Below are positions 63,596-64,000 of a stretch of DNA of 64,000 nucleotides, piece after piece. Numbering within the stretch: the first letter of the stretch is position 1; the number at the start of each line of letters is the position of its first letter. The stretch comes from Mansonella perstans (Eukaryota > Nematoda > Chromadorea > Rhabditida > Onchocercidae), in NCBI GenBank assembly GCA_037074765.1, contig JBAMDO010000017.1, positions 124,001 through 188,000 of the forward strand, given 5' to 3'. Position numbers and translations under genes: made by a program. Below the pieces are notes generated by a model that did no database searches, was not told where the DNA came from, and worked only from the letters and a program-made list of their open reading frames with translations.

Positions 63596-64000
63596 CTGAA
63601 AACGACTAACTGTTGGAGAAATCATCAATTCGATAAAGCATATACGCAAAAAATAGCCCTTTCAGATTGTTTTATGCAAGTAAAGAATTAACGAACAAAT
63701 GCTTTACACTAATGTAAGTTAACACAACCTAACTATAAGTTTTATTTTTACATAAAATGCATTGCTTGCCAAATCGCCAGGATATGAATTGGTGTAAAAA
63801 GTGAAACAAAAAATTAAATTTATAACTTAAGAGTTAGTGGGGTAATTTTTAACTCCGTGGAAAAAATAAAATGTGCGGCTATTCTATGCAGATATTCATT
63901 TCTAAACTACAAAATTCACAAGCGCTTCATGTCCGTAAAATGATTCTTTGAACAAGCAGATTTAAACGTCATATTGCGCTAATCGCTTTGTGACTGAATA
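63596..64000 (-). other. Intron or 5' flank of RALGAPB at the window edge
   Basis: The most upstream supported RALGAPB exon begins at 63595 after CGTTTTCAG. By comparison with the family, about 60 N-terminal residues remain to be found. No exon matching them is visible in these last 405 bases, so the start probably lies beyond the window. Confidence 0.5.

Overview
This is eukaryotic, AT-rich DNA (my impression is about 70% A+T) with many short-to-medium introns ending in TTTCAG-like acceptors. Several genes have such an acceptor just before the start codon, as expected for spliced-leader trans-splicing. The protein set (ERI-1, RAD23, COA7, TOM40, an SPSB protein, an M14 carboxypeptidase, RalGAP-beta) and the gene structure point to a nematode, probably a clade III/filarial species. 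That placement is inference; no species-diagnostic repeat was recognised. I saw no bacterial genes, rRNA, tRNA, CRISPR array or intact transposase.

Layout from left to right. 1-590 (+): last two exons of a TMEM185/TMEM60-like membrane protein. 1382-4328 (-): eri-1, a complete 3'-5' exoribonuclease gene with SAP and DEDDh domains. 7117-10547 (+): rad23, complete (UBL, UBA1, XPC-binding, UBA2). 12202-14649 (+): coa7, complete, Sel1 repeats. 18329-20492 (+): tomm-40, complete. 27077-36110 (+): an SPRY/SOCS-box (SPSB/gustavus) gene with a 5.5-kb first intron. 38188-42587 (-): a secreted zinc carboxypeptidase of family M14A, with one reading-phase problem in its propeptide. 47131-63595 (-) and on past the right edge: RALGAPB, the beta subunit of the Ral GTPase-activating complex, with 32 exons in the window.

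Exon models were built by hand from splice signals, reading phase and remembered homologue motifs. For eri-1, rad23, coa7, tomm-40, spsb and RALGAPB every junction is phase-consistent. The intergenic and intronic DNA holds several minisatellites, the cleanest being seven near-identical 47-bp units before tomm-40, and two MITE-like elements with long inverted arms inside introns of coa7 and the carboxypeptidase gene.

The genes do not form one pathway. eri-1 belongs to RNA-interference and rRNA 3'-end processing. rad23 carries ubiquitinated cargo to the proteasome and acts in excision repair. coa7 and tomm-40 are adjacent, co-oriented mitochondrial genes. SPSB is a substrate receptor for a cullin-5 ubiquitin ligase. 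RALGAPB controls Ral. I found no convincing novel multi-gene system. The most checkable novelties are a probable GC-AG intron in eri-1, a possible alternative trans-spliced first exon of rad23 that would drop the UBL domain, the two MITE-like elements, and the carboxypeptidase phase break.
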